Of a stretch of 64,000 nt of DNA, positions 11,269 through 19,918 are shown in pieces (position 1 is the first letter of the stretch; every line of letters starts with the position of its first letter). The stretch covers positions 62,001-126,000 of the forward strand of contig JAFEBB010000007.1 in NCBI GenBank assembly GCA_018266075.1. The letters are read 5' to 3'. Both the position numbers and the translations under genes were made by a program. The notes under the pieces are model-generated. The model was not told the origin of the DNA. It saw nothing but the letters and a program-made list of their open reading frames with translations, and made no database searches. The stretch comes from Deltaproteobacteria bacterium. Its GTDB lineage: Bacteria; Myxococcota; Myxococcia; Myxococcales; SZAS-1.

Positions 11269-11274
11269 GTCGTT

Positions 11275-12039
11275 TCAAGGCATGTCGAACTCGGCGACCT
11301 GGGTGCCGGAGCCGATGCCGCCTTTGTCGCCGTCGCCGGTGACCGCGCCGGAGTAGACCGTGGTCACGGTGCCCTTGCGCACCGCGACGGTGAACGGCAC
11401 CGAGGGCGCGCTGTCGCAGTTCTGCCAGTAGTCCACGCGGACCACGTAGTGCCCGGCGGGCGGGGTGACGTCGGCCGGGTAGATCACGTTCTCGGTGTCC
11501 TCGCCGAGGCCGGTGTCGGGCGTGCAGGCGGCGTTGGCGTCGAGGTCGAGCGAGCCCACGGGCGTGCAGTCGCCGGTGACGTCGCGGCCGTTGTTGCCGT
11601 AGTAGATCTCGCAGCCGCCGCCGAACATGGGCTCGACCACGTGGAGGTCGAGGTCCTCGGGCAGGCGCGGGTCGTGGACCCAGCGCAGCGTGATTTGAAG
11701 TGGGCCGCTCTGGCCGTCGAGCACGCAGACGCCGATGTCGGTGCCCTGGCAGAAGAAGCCGGTGGGACAGCTCCCGTCCTGGCCCACCACGCACGACTGC
11801 ACGCCGAAGCCTGCGTCGTAGCCGCCGTCGTAGACGATTGGACCGGCGTCGACCTCGCTGCCGGCGTCGAAGTCGCTGCCAGCGTCGAAGTCGAAGCCCG
11901 CATCGTGATGCGCGCCCGCGTCGGGCTTGGGCGTCTTCACGCCAGCGTCGACGCGCTCGGCGGGCGGCCGCGGAAAGAGTGGATCGCTCCGACCGCAGCC
12001 GGCGAGGGCCAGCAACAGCGGCAACCAGATTCGGCGCAC
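11275..12039 (-). CDS. Lipoprotein with Asp-Ala-Gly linker and DUF2135-like beta domain
   Basis: Predicted 254-residue lipoprotein. Starting at GTG (12037-12039), the signal peptide is short and ends in LALAGC, with Cys15 lipidated. Residues about 28-75 repeat the DAG tripeptide with Pro and acidic residues, a linker typical of myxobacterial lipoproteins. A small Cys pair follows. The C-terminal domain has the pattern of DUF2135/YfaP-like beta domains: LRWVHD, DLDLHVVEP, EIYYGNN, LDLDAN, NVIYP, then PAGHYVVRVDY and a final strand VAVRKG. Function unknown; it may bind a partner at the cell surface. The frame is open far upstream, but the GTG start gives the only sensible signal peptide. Confidence 0.82.
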   Translation of the reverse strand: MRRIWLPLLLALAGCGRSDPLFPRPPAERVDAGVKTPKPDAGAHHDAGFDFDAGSDFDAGSEVDAGPIVYDGGYDAGFGVQSCVVGQDGSCPTGFFCQGTDIGVCVLDGQSGPLQITLRWVHDPRLPEDLDLHVVEPMFGGGCEIYYGNNGRDVTGDCTPVGSLDLDANAACTPDTGLGEDTENVIYPADVTPPAGHYVVRVDYWQNCDSAPSVPFTVAVRKGTVTTVYSGAVTGDGDKGGIGSGTQVAEFDMP

Positions 12040-12077
12040 GCGAAAATCCCCGGGAAGCGGCCCTTCGAGTTGGCACT

Positions 12078-13496
12078 CTAGCGCTTTGCGCGCGACAGCA
12101 GGAAACGCCGCGGGTTCGAGAACTCGAGGTGCCACTCCGGCGACGCTGACAGCCGCTCCAGCGTCGCCTGGTGAAACGTGGGATCGAGCATCACGAGATC
12201 GACGTGGTGCGCGTCGAGGTAGCGAAGCAGGGCGTCGACGTCGAGCTCGGCGCGCGACCACTCGCCGAAGAGCTGCGGGCCGTAGAGATCGAGCCGAGCG
12301 TCCATCACCGGGCGCACGCGCGGTCCGAGCGCGAGGATGATCGGCCCGCCATCCGCGATCTCGCAGTAGATGACGCCCTGCAGCCCGCGCTTGCCCAGCT
12401 CGTCGACCTCCGCGAGCGCGAGGTTGTCGCCGGGCCCCACGCCGATGGGCCGCCAGCGCTCGGTCTCGGGCTCGCCCCGCACCAGCACCAGGAGCACCAG
12501 CGCCGCCGCACCAGCGAGCGACACCTCGCGCAGGCCGCGTCGCTCGCGCGTCGGCAGACCGTCGACGAGCACCGGCAGCCCGAGGATCGCCAGCTCCGGC
12601 AGAAAGCGCACCGCTTGCAGCCCGAGCTTCACGGCGAGCGCGACCTGCGGCAGCTGTGCCAGCCCGCCGCGCCGGATTCGAAGCGCCACCGACACCAGCG
12701 GCCCGAGCAGCAGCAGCGCGAAGGGCAACGTCCACGGCGCGGACGGCAGCGACGCGAGCGGGCTTCGCCACTCGTGGGTCGCGCTTCGCAGGAAGTCCGC
12801 GCGCGAGAGCGCCGACGCGAACGCGAGCAGCTCCACGCCGCGCGGGTTCACCAGACACGCGAGCAGGCACGCGAGCGCGGTCACGCCCAGCCTTCGCGCG
12901 TCGCGCAGGCGTGCCTCGAGGTTCGCGCGGTCGATGAACGCGCCGTCGATCGCGTCGCCCGCCGCGGCTGCAGCGAGCAGCGCCGGCCCGAGCAGCGCCG
13001 ACGCGTGCAGGTTCACCCAGAGGATCTGAAGGCGCGGCGCGAACGCGAGCCAGCGCACGCGCTTCTCCTGCCGAAACCGCGCGAGCAAGAGCACCAGCCC
13101 CGCTTCGCACGCGTGCGCGAGCACGTGCGGCCGCGCGGTGAGCCGCTCCTCGACGAGGAACAGCGCCGCCATCCACGCCAGCAGCACCAGCGGCTCACTG
13201 CGTCGCGCGCGGGGAATCGCGAAGAGCATGAGCAGCGCGATCGCCAGACCTGAGAGTCCGCAGAGCACGCTCAGCGCCGCGAACCCGCCGAGCTTCTCCA
13301 GCAGCGCAAAGAGCACGCACGCGAGCCACTCGTGCGCGAGGTAGGGCTTGCCGAGCGCGGTCCCCGACCAGGCGTCGACGGTGGGCACGTGGCCCGTGGC
13401 GAGGATCTCGCGGCCGATGCGGACGTCGACCCAGGCGTCGTGCGAGACCACGCGATTGGTCGCGGCCAGGGCGGCCCAGAGCACCACCAGCACCAT
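12078..13496 (-). CDS. Polytopic membrane protein (GT-C-like)
   Basis: Predicted 472-residue inner-membrane protein with about ten hydrophobic segments. After the first span comes a periplasmic loop reading WVDVRIGREILATG..P..DAWS..GKPYLAHEWL, a pattern seen in GT-C-type membrane glycosyltransferase-like proteins, where such a loop holds catalytic acidic residues. The C-terminal 140 residues are soluble and include VMDARLDLYGP. The donor and acceptor are unknown. I chose ATG 13494-13496 because the alternative upstream start (TTG at 13608-13610) would lie two bases from the divergent neighbour's start and adds an atypical N-terminus; GTG at 13533-13535 is also possible. Confidence 0.75.
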   Translation of the reverse strand: MVLVVLWAALAATNRVVSHDAWVDVRIGREILATGHVPTVDAWSGTALGKPYLAHEWLACVLFALLEKLGGFAALSVLCGLSGLAIALLMLFAIPRARRSEPLVLLAWMAALFLVEERLTARPHVLAHACEAGLVLLLARFRQEKRVRWLAFAPRLQILWVNLHASALLGPALLAAAAAGDAIDGAFIDRANLEARLRDARRLGVTALACLLACLVNPRGVELLAFASALSRADFLRSATHEWRSPLASLPSAPWTLPFALLLLGPLVSVALRIRRGGLAQLPQVALAVKLGLQAVRFLPELAILGLPVLVDGLPTRERRGLREVSLAGAAALVLLVLVRGEPETERWRPIGVGPGDNLALAEVDELGKRGLQGVIYCEIADGGPIILALGPRVRPVMDARLDLYGPQLFGEWSRAELDVDALLRYLDAHHVDLVMLDPTFHQATLERLSASPEWHLEFSNPRRFLLSRAKR

Positions 13497-13612
13497 CGTG
13501 GCGCGCGCGAGTCGCGAGGGGGCCGGAGGTTGCACCCGTAGAGGCTCGGCCCGCTGCGACGAGCTGTCAAACCCTGCTTGACGCGCGCGCGTGAAAGGCG
13601 TCGGCTCCAACC

Positions 13613-13996
13613 ATGCACCACGAGCTCATGCTGTACGGCATCACTTCCGCGATCGGCACGCTCATCCGCGCGGGCGTCGACGTGGGCTTCCTGGTGGTGG
13701 CCTTCGCGGTGGTCCGGCCGCGCGGCCTGGATGGCGCGGGCCTGCTCGCGGGCGGCGGCGCGGTGCGCATCGCCAGCTCGCTCTTCATGTTCATCCAGTG
13801 GCCGGTGCTGAACTACCTCGTGGCCGGTCAGCTCGAGCCCGAGAGCTTCCGAAACCTCACCATGCTCGGGACCACGTTCGTCGGGTTGGTCTCCGATGTG
13901 GGGACGGCGATGCTCGTCGCGGGAGTCGTCTCGTTGGCGCGCTCGGCGGCGCCGCGCGTGCTCAGTGCCGCGCCTGGCACGACACCAGGTTCATGA
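13613..13996 (+). CDS. Small membrane protein, four predicted spans
   Basis: Predicted 127-residue protein of unrecognised family. Four hydrophobic stretches are visible: about residues 5-35 (two closely spaced), 45-70 and 90-112, with an Arg-Pro-Arg turn near residue 41. It has no Cys-rich or catalytic motif. It is divergent from the polytopic membrane protein at 12078-13496, and its 3' end overlaps the convergent gene 13962-14492 by 35 bases. Base composition at third positions fits a real gene. Function unknown. Confidence 0.7.
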   Translation: MHHELMLYGITSAIGTLIRAGVDVGFLVVAFAVVRPRGLDGAGLLAGGGAVRIASSLFMFIQWPVLNYLVAGQLEPESFRNLTMLGTTFVGLVSDVGTAMLVAGVVSLARSAAPRVLSAAPGTTPGS

Positions 13997-14492
13997 AGTC
14001 CTGGCGCGACTCCTGATCCCAATTCACCGAGCTCGGCGGAATCGGGACGTTGCCCTGGAGCGCATTCAGATCCGGGTCGATGCCCACCGAGCCGCTCAGC
14101 CCATTCGCTTGTCCCGTCGGCAGAGCGGGCATCAGGCCCAGCTCCTCGTCGCTGAGCTCGGTGCGGCTCACCTCGAGGCCGTGCAGCGTGAGCAGCCGAC
14201 GCGCGAGCGCCCCGCGCTCCTCGGCGCACGGCGGCGGCGCGGCGGGCTGCTCCGCTTGCTCCATCGGCGGCAGGGCAGGCGGCGCGGCGAGCTCCTGGGC
14301 GGTCGGTCGGACGGCGGCCACGTGCGGCGCCGGCTCGATGTCGACCGTGCCCTGGCCCGCGTTCATGCCAGGCGTGGGCTCGCTCCCTTCGACGCGGTAC
14401 CAGCCCTCGTCGGTGAAGACCGTCTCGCCCGCCCGCGCCTGGCCAGCAAGGCCCAGCGCCACCACCACGCCCACCGCGATCGAGAGCTTCAT
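13962..14492 (-). CDS. Secreted hypothetical protein
   Basis: Predicted 176-residue protein. An N-terminal signal peptide ends near AGQARAG (cleavage about residue 21) and has no lipobox Cys, so a periplasmic or secreted protein is expected. The body is Pro/Ala/Glu-rich with no recognised domain, and it contains a short helical segment around ALARRLLTLHGLEVSRTELSDEE. Two Cys residues (about 108 and 173) could form a disulfide. It overlaps the 3' end of the convergent gene 13613-13996 and is divergent from the MFS gene. Confidence 0.7.
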   Translation of the reverse strand: MKLSIAVGVVVALGLAGQARAGETVFTDEGWYRVEGSEPTPGMNAGQGTVDIEPAPHVAAVRPTAQELAAPPALPPMEQAEQPAAPPPCAEERGALARRLLTLHGLEVSRTELSDEELGLMPALPTGQANGLSGSVGIDPDLNALQGNVPIPPSSVNWDQESRQDFMNLVSCQARH

Positions 14493-14564
14493 GTGCCGCC
14501 TCCGCCCTCAAAGGTGAGGACGCAAGACGTGCCCGGCAAACTTCTGCTGCGGCGCACAGCGCGC

Positions 14565-15827
14565 ATGACCTACATTGCGCCCGCCGTGAACAAGAGACCC
14601 TTGGCCATCATCTTCGCCGTGGTGTTCTTGGACCTGCTCGGGTTCGGGATCGTCATTCCGCAATTGGCGATCTACGCCCACCGCTTTGGCGCGAGCGGCT
14701 TCTGGGTGGGCGTGCTCGGCTCGACGTACTCCGCCATGCAGTTCCTCTTCGCGCCCATGCTCGGTCGCCTCAGCGATCGCGTGGGGCGCCGGCCGGTCTT
14801 GCTCATCAGCCTGCTCGGCTCGGTGGGCGGCTACCTGATCTTCGGACTCGCTGGCTCGCTCGCGTGGCTCTTCGTGGGCCGCATGGTGCAAGGCATCTGC
14901 GGCGCGAACATCGGCACCGCGCAGGCGTACATCGCCGACGTCACGCCGCCCGAAGAGCGCGCCAAGAGCCTCGGCCTCTACCTCGGCGCGGCGTTTGGCC
15001 TGGGCTTCGTGTTCGGACCGGCCGTCGGCGGGCTGCTCGCGCAGTGGGGAAACCTCGGGCTCGGCATCGCGGCGGCGGCGATGAGCTTGTGCGCGTTCCT
15101 GCTCGCGCTGGTGGCGCTGCCCGAGTCGCTGCCGCCCGAGAAGCGCGGGGCACACGCTCGTCAGCGCGGCGGACTCGAGCGCTTGATGGAAGTGCTGCGC
15201 ATGCCCGGCGTGGGGCGAATCATCGCCGTCTTCGGCCTGGCGACGCTCGGCTTCTCGATGATGGAGGGCGTGTTCTCGCTCTACGTGCTGGTGCACTTCT
15301 TCCACGTCGAGGCGACGCCGGGCGCCTTGCCGGGACACGATCCGCTCTCGGTGTCCGCGGGCCGCTGGACGGCCGCCGTCTTCGTGGTCATCGGCGTGGT
15401 CTCGACGGTGGTGCAGGGCGGGCTCATCGGCCGGCTGCGCGCGGCGTTCGGCGAGCCGAAGCTGGTGGCCGCCGGCGTGGGCATCATGACCCTCGCGTTC
15501 GCGTTCGTGCCCGCGGTGGGCAGCGTGGCGCTCCTGATGGCGCCGATGGGCGCGCTCGCGCTCGGGTCGGGCATCAACAACCCGTCGATCTCCAGCTTGC
15601 TCACGCAGCGCGCGCCGGCCACGCGACAAGGCGAGGTCATCGGCGTGTACCAATCGGTGGGCAGCTTCGCGCGGACGGTCGGGCCGTCGCTGGGCGGCCT
15701 CTTCTTCCAGATGTTCGGCGAGACCACGCCATTCCTGGGCGCGGCGGCGCTGATGGCGCTCGCGACCGTGATCTCCCTGGGCCTGCTCAACGCCGGCCCG
15801 CGCGCGCCCGAGGCATCGGTCATCTGA
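14565..15827 (+). CDS. MFS transporter, TetA-like drug/metabolite exporter
   Basis: Predicted 420-residue major facilitator with 12 hydrophobic spans. The first span carries FLDLLGFGIVIPQL, typical of the TetA/Bcr-like drug:H+ antiporter group, with the conserved acidic residue in span 1. Loop 2-3 has the MFS signature GRLSDRVGRRPVL. The central loop (about residues 185-205) is basic. The span 11 region SVGSFARTVGPSLGG is also family-like. It is expected to sit in the inner membrane and export a small molecule; the substrate is unknown. ATG 14565 or GTG 14586 could start the protein, as neither has a strong ribosome site and the family N-terminus fits the GTG equally well. Confidence 0.9.
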   Translation: MTYIAPAVNKRPLAIIFAVVFLDLLGFGIVIPQLAIYAHRFGASGFWVGVLGSTYSAMQFLFAPMLGRLSDRVGRRPVLLISLLGSVGGYLIFGLAGSLAWLFVGRMVQGICGANIGTAQAYIADVTPPEERAKSLGLYLGAAFGLGFVFGPAVGGLLAQWGNLGLGIAAAAMSLCAFLLALVALPESLPPEKRGAHARQRGGLERLMEVLRMPGVGRIIAVFGLATLGFSMMEGVFSLYVLVHFFHVEATPGALPGHDPLSVSAGRWTAAVFVVIGVVSTVVQGGLIGRLRAAFGEPKLVAAGVGIMTLAFAFVPAVGSVALLMAPMGALALGSGINNPSISSLLTQRAPATRQGEVIGVYQSVGSFARTVGPSLGGLFFQMFGETTPFLGAAALMALATVISLGLLNAGPRAPEASVI

Positions 15828-15899
15828 CCGACCTCCGGATGACCGACGCGGCCGCGCGCTCGATTCGAGATGCTGGGCTCACCAAGCTCGGAGCCCGCG

Positions 15900-16376
15900 A
15901 TGTCGGAATGCGATCGTCCCAAGCCGCTGCGCCTCGATGTGGCGCGGCCGTGTCCGGTGAGCTGGGACACCATGGCCGGCGACGACAAGGTGCGCTTCTG
16001 CGCGCTCTGTCAGAAGTGCGTCTACAACCTCTCGGCGATGAAGCTCGCCGAGGCGCGGCAGCTCGTGGAGGAGCGGGAGGGCAAGATCTGCGTGCGCTTC
16101 TTCCAGCGCGACGACGGCACGGTGATGACCGAGGACTGCGCGTTCGGCATCGAGCGCGTGCGGCGATCGGTGCGCCGCGGCGTGGGCGCGACGCTCGGCT
16201 TCATCGCGGCGATGTTCGGGTTGGCCTCGCCCGGCATCTTCGGCGAGGAGCTGCGGCGCGTCTTCGGGGCGACCGCGACCACCGGCGCGCTCGTCAACAC
16301 CCTTGACCCGCCGAAGAAGCCCAAGCACCACCACATGGGCGTGATCGGCTTTGCGTCGTACTCGACGATGAGCTAG
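15900..16376 (+). CDS. Conserved Cys-motif protein (CALCQKCVYNLS)
   Basis: Predicted 158-residue protein with a compact N-terminal domain. It reads CPVSWDTMAGDDKVRFC, then CALCQKCVYNLSAM, then EGKICVRFFQRDDGTVMTEDC; the paired Cys residues suggest metal or disulfide binding. A hydrophobic stretch at about 100-120 may be one membrane span. The C-terminal 40 residues are poorly structured and end in a His cluster. I recognise the sequence style from myxobacterial proteins but cannot attach a function. ATG 15900 was chosen over 15870 because the conserved region begins right after it. The stop shares CTAG with the convergent rtcB stop. Confidence 0.75.
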   Translation: MSECDRPKPLRLDVARPCPVSWDTMAGDDKVRFCALCQKCVYNLSAMKLAEARQLVEEREGKICVRFFQRDDGTVMTEDCAFGIERVRRSVRRGVGATLGFIAAMFGLASPGIFGEELRRVFGATATTGALVNTLDPPKKPKHHHMGVIGFASYSTMS

Positions 16377-17602
16377 CCCTTCACGCACACCACCTGGCGG
16401 AGCGTGTGGACGATGTCCACGAGGTCCGCCTGCGCGGCCATGACGGCGTCGATGTCCTTGTAGGCCATGGGCGTCTCGTCGATGACGTCGGCGTCCTTGC
16501 GGCACTCCACGTCGCGCGTGGCCTCGGCGTGGTCGTGCACGCTGAAGCGCTTGCGCGCCTCGGTGCGGCTCATCTTGCGGCCCGCGCCGTGCGAGCAGCT
16601 CTCCAGGCTCTCGGGGTTGCCCTTGCCGCGGACGATGAACGAGCGCGCGCCCATCGAGCCGGGGATGATGCCCAGCTCGCCCTTGCCCGCGCGCACTGCG
16701 CCCTTGCGCGTCACGAAGACCTCGCGGCCCAGGTGGCGCTCCTTCTGCACGTAGTTGTGGTGGCAGTTCACCGCCTCGAGCCGCGCGTCGAACGCGGGCA
16801 GCTCGCCGCTCTGCGCCAGCGCTTGGAGCACCGCGTCCATCATCAGCTCGCGGTTGCGGCGCGCGAAGTCCTGCGCCCAGCCGACGGCGTGGACGTAATC
16901 GTCAAAATAAACAGTACCCTCACGCAGGTAACCGAGATCGCGATCCGGAATCTCGAGGCCGAGCCGGTGCATCTCCTCGCGGGCGAGGTCGATGAAGTAG
17001 CTGCCGATGCGGTTGCCCACGCCGCGCGAGCCCGAGTGCAGCATCACCCAGACCTTCTGCGACTCGTCGAGGCAGAGCTCGATGAAGTGGTTTCCCGTGC
17101 CGAGCGTGCCCAGGTGCTCCAGGCTCGCGCCGCGGTCGAGGACGGGGTGCCGCTCGAGGATGCGCTTATAGCCCGCCTCGAGCTCGCTCCAGGCCTGGAC
17201 GGCAGGCGAGGGCGGCACGTGCCACGCGCCGCGATCGCCGCGGCGGCCGTTGTTGGTGCGGCCGTGCGGGACCGCCTGCTCGATGGCCGAGCGTAGGTCC
17301 TTCAGGTTGGAGGGGAGTTGGTTGGCGTTGAGCGAGGTCTTCACGGCCATCATGCCGCAGCCGATGTCGACGCCCACCGCCGCGGGGATGATCGCCTCGC
17401 GCGTGGGCACGACAGAGCCCACCGTCGCGCCGATGCCGTGGTGCACGTCGGGCATGACGGCGATCCAGCCGTCGATGATGGGCAGCCGCGCCAGCTTGTG
17501 GAGCTGCTGCTGCGCCGCGAGCTCGAAGGGCACGCCGCGCGTCCAGGCCTTGATGGGCACGCCGTCATCGGACTGCAGGAGCTGGAAGGTCTCGTTCGAC
17601 AT
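16373..17602 (-). CDS. rtcB: RNA-splicing ligase RtcB
   Basis: Predicted 409-residue RtcB, the GTP-dependent enzyme that joins RNA 2',3'-cyclic phosphate or 3'-phosphate ends to 5'-OH ends. Diagnostic motifs are present: PDVHHGIG, GVDIGCGM (Mn-binding Asp and Cys), LGTLGTGNHFIE, HSGSRGVG, NCHHNY and SHGAGRKMSR, whose His338 is the guanylation residue. Length is typical of the shorter bacterial form. The protein is cytoplasmic. No archease or RtcA gene is adjacent, so it may work alone in tRNA or stress-damaged RNA repair. The stop overlaps the convergent gene by four bases (CTAG). Confidence 0.97.
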   Translation of the reverse strand: MSNETFQLLQSDDGVPIKAWTRGVPFELAAQQQLHKLARLPIIDGWIAVMPDVHHGIGATVGSVVPTREAIIPAAVGVDIGCGMMAVKTSLNANQLPSNLKDLRSAIEQAVPHGRTNNGRRGDRGAWHVPPSPAVQAWSELEAGYKRILERHPVLDRGASLEHLGTLGTGNHFIELCLDESQKVWVMLHSGSRGVGNRIGSYFIDLAREEMHRLGLEIPDRDLGYLREGTVYFDDYVHAVGWAQDFARRNRELMMDAVLQALAQSGELPAFDARLEAVNCHHNYVQKERHLGREVFVTRKGAVRAGKGELGIIPGSMGARSFIVRGKGNPESLESCSHGAGRKMSRTEARKRFSVHDHAEATRDVECRKDADVIDETPMAYKDIDAVMAAQADLVDIVHTLRQVVCVKG

Positions 17603-17644
17603 GGGCTCACTGACGATCGAGCAGGGGAAACCCGACGGGCAAGG

Positions 17645-18103
17645 CTAGCCGCCGTCGGTACAGCTGTGGAGCTGACCGAAGCCGTCGCATTCCGGATCCA
17701 TGAAGGTGCCAGAAGGCGTGTTGCACGCGGTTTGTAGCGTGGGCCCGACGTCGACGAGCTCTGCGACGAGCGCGCCGGAATCGGCGTCGAAGTAGGCACG
17801 GGCACCCTGATCGGCTTGGACACAGGAGATGAAGTTGTATCCGCCGCAGGAACCGGTCTGGGTTCCGATGCAGTACTGCTGGCAGGGGAGCGCGCTGACG
17901 TCGGCCCATGTTTGGACGCATGGGCCGCTTCCCAAGCAGAAGCTCGAGACGGTGCTGATGCAGGTCAACGGTTGCGGACCTGCGTCGGCGGGCCCCGCGT
18001 CGATCTGCCCGCCGTCGACCCCGGCATCGAGAGCGGTGGTCGAAGCGCCGGTGCATCCGGCAGCCACCACGAGCACGAGCGAGATGGAGCGAGCGGTCAT
18101 CAT
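17645..18103 (-). CDS. Small Cys-containing lipoprotein
   Basis: Predicted 152-residue lipoprotein. The signal peptide ends in VVAAGC (Cys17). A short Asp-Ala-Gly linker (about 25-45) leads to a domain with about ten Cys residues in positions consistent with disulfides, including SSFCLGSGPC and PCQQYC. No known domain was recognised. It is divergent from the small plus-strand lipoprotein at 18142, and both face a 38-bp gap that must contain overlapping promoters. Function unknown. Confidence 0.75.
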   Translation of the reverse strand: MMTARSISLVLVVAAGCTGASTTALDAGVDGGQIDAGPADAGPQPLTCISTVSSFCLGSGPCVQTWADVSALPCQQYCIGTQTGSCGGYNFISCVQADQGARAYFDADSGALVAELVDVGPTLQTACNTPSGTFMDPECDGFGQLHSCTDGG

Positions 18104-18141
18104 CGGCTTGGTTCATAGTGCCCTGAAACCGCGAGAGCTTC

Positions 18142-18501
18142 ATGCGAACGGCCTGGCCCATCCTGCTCGCACTCACCGCCTGCGCCACCGCGCCGCACGC
18201 GAGCCAGCCCTCGAGCTGCCTCATCCGCGACGAGAACCTCCAGCCCATGCAGTGCTTCGACTTCGTCGGCCCACAGAGTCGCGCGTACGGACCACAGACC
18301 TGCCGCGAGATGGAAGGCCGCCCCGAGTACGTTCCGAACTTGAGCTGCTCCGACGAAGGCCTCGTCGGCTCATGCACCACCGGCGCTGGCAGCGACACGG
18401 AAGTGGTCGAGCGCTGCTACCGCGATCCCGACGAGTGCCGCGCGCGCTGCAAGCGCCACGCGGGCACGTTCGCGCCGGTCGCCGCCGCGCCTAGCCCTTG
18501 A
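18142..18501 (+). CDS. Small Cys-containing lipoprotein
   Basis: Predicted 119-residue lipoprotein. The signal peptide ends in LTAC (Cys14). Eight further Cys residues lie in a short body, including CLIRDENLQPMQC and CYRDPDECRARC, suggesting a disulfide-stabilised fold. The tail is Ala/Pro-rich. No family recognised. Its 3' end overlaps the convergent LssY_C gene by 11 bases. Confidence 0.72.
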   Translation: MRTAWPILLALTACATAPHASQPSSCLIRDENLQPMQCFDFVGPQSRAYGPQTCREMEGRPEYVPNLSCSDEGLVGSCTTGAGSDTEVVERCYRDPDECRARCKRHAGTFAPVAAAPSP

Positions 18502-19342
18502 GCGAGACCACGTAGACGTTCCCGTCGGTCGTGTACTGCCGCTTCAAGAAGTCGGTCACGTTCGCCGGGCGCACACCCTGGGCCACGTTCCAGCTCGCCA
18601 CGTTGCCCGTGGCGAGCAGGTCGGCCATCACCATGTCGCGCTCGCCGTCGAGGTGGTGGTCGATCTGGTGCGTGGCGTGGAGCGTCTGGGTGTCGAGGTT
18701 GAAGGCCAGGTCGCGCGTGGCGGCGATCTCCCAAATCGGCCGGCCCTGCGCGTCGGTCTTACCCGAGGCGAAGACGCGCAAATGGTCGCGCCCCTCGTGG
18801 TGGTCGTTGTTCTTCTCGAACGACATCACCTGCTTCTGGCCGCCGACGTACATCGCGCTCATGGGCGCGTCGGCGTCGTCCTGCACGTCCACGAACTTGC
18901 CGAGCGCGGTGTTGCCCGTGAGCAGCGAGAGCGCGCTCTTGATGTCGGCCGTGGGCGACTCGTTCTCCGACTTCACCCAACCGGCCTTCTGAAGCGTCGC
19001 CTGCAGCTCGGGCAGCGTTCCCGACACGGCCAGAGTCACCGGCTCGTGCGGACCGCCGTGGCCATCGCGCGCGAGGCGCTGCACGGAGGTCATGCCCGTG
19101 GAGCGCGCCTTCGCATCGGCGAGCGCCTGCGCGGGGAGCTTGGTGTACGGCGGCAGATCCGCCGGCGCGTGAAAGACGGGACCGAAGAGCTTCTGCAGCG
19201 CGGCCTCAGCGGCCTTCTTCGGCGCGTCCATGCCATCGACCTGGTTGGCAATCGCGGGCGCCACGTCCTTCGCCACGGACTTGACCGCGTGGCCGGCTGC
19301 CTTCACGACCGACGAGCCGACGATCTTGGAGAGGAAGCTCAT
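18491..19342 (-). CDS. LssY C-terminal domain-containing protein
   Basis: Predicted 283-residue protein. The N-terminal 45 residues form an amphipathic, Ala/Lys/Val-rich helix without a clear signal peptide. Residues about 95-275 match the LssY_C pattern: VTLAVSGTLPELQATLQKAGW, then DHLRVF, GRPIWEIAATRD, and THQIDHHLDGERD. LssY_C domains are found in bacterial membrane-associated proteins of the Legionella LssY type. The biochemical role is not established and no catalytic residue can be named. The gene is divergent from the small secreted protein at 19468 and overlaps the convergent lipoprotein gene at its 3' end. Confidence 0.8.
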   Translation of the reverse strand: MSFLSKIVGSSVVKAAGHAVKSVAKDVAPAIANQVDGMDAPKKAAEAALQKLFGPVFHAPADLPPYTKLPAQALADAKARSTGMTSVQRLARDGHGGPHEPVTLAVSGTLPELQATLQKAGWVKSENESPTADIKSALSLLTGNTALGKFVDVQDDADAPMSAMYVGGQKQVMSFEKNNDHHEGRDHLRVFASGKTDAQGRPIWEIAATRDLAFNLDTQTLHATHQIDHHLDGERDMVMADLLATGNVASWNVAQGVRPANVTDFLKRQYTTDGNVYVVSLKG

Positions 19343-19467
19343 GCTTCGATTGTCCCGGAGCCCGGGCGCCCGTTGTTCGCCTCCAGCGACGCAACGATGT
19401 GCAAAGCGCGCCAGGAACCCTTGCTAAAGTCCCAAGCGGGGCGCGTTTCCGCGCCGGAGGAGAGGTC

Positions 19468-19833
19468 ATGGTCCGCGCTGGGTTCGGAGCTCTGGTCGTG
19501 GTGGCACTGCTTGGGGCTGCGCCCAAGCCGCCCACGTGCGACGCCAACGCGAAGGGCGTCATCTGGAACTTCGGCACCGACGCCGCTCCCGAGCTGAAGC
19601 GCTGCGACGGCAAGGCGTACGTGGCCTACAGCGTGCGTTGCCAGGACGCCGCCGCGTCGGGCGCTTATCCCGCGCCGCCGCCCGCTGCGCCGCCGACGAA
19701 GCAGCAGTGCGAGAAGGCCTGCGAGGACACCCAGAAGGCGTGCACCAACCACTGCAACAACGGCCTCGTCACCGACACGCAGTGCGTCGACCGATGCAAC
19801 CGCTCGAAGGTCCAGTGCGCGGTGAAATGCTGA
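19468..19833 (+). CDS. Small secreted Cys-rich protein
   Basis: Predicted 121-residue protein. A hydrophobic N-terminal segment (GFGALVVVALLGAAP) looks like a signal peptide without a lipobox. The C-terminal half contains eight Cys residues spaced C-x(3)-C and C-x(7)-C in a helical context (QQCEKACEDTQKAC, NHCNNG, RCNRSKVQC), suggesting a disulfide-linked helical hairpin. ATG 19468 was selected because GGAGGAGAGG lies just upstream. It precedes plsX by 85 bp; a functional link is not evident. Confidence 0.75.
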   Translation: MVRAGFGALVVVALLGAAPKPPTCDANAKGVIWNFGTDAAPELKRCDGKAYVAYSVRCQDAAASGAYPAPPPAAPPTKQQCEKACEDTQKACTNHCNNGLVTDTQCVDRCNRSKVQCAVKC

Positions 19834-19918
19834 CCTGCCGGCCGAGCGAGCGAACGAGGCGGATTGCCCGCGCTGCGCCCGCACCGCGCTCCTCGCCCGC
19901 GTGGTAAAAGCGAAGGCC

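Noticed and set aside
11275-13176. A continuous minus-strand frame covering the lipoprotein and most of the membrane protein
   Set aside because: The upstream part is Arg/Ala/Gly-rich shadow translation of the membrane protein gene. The lipoprotein starts at GTG 12037-12039.
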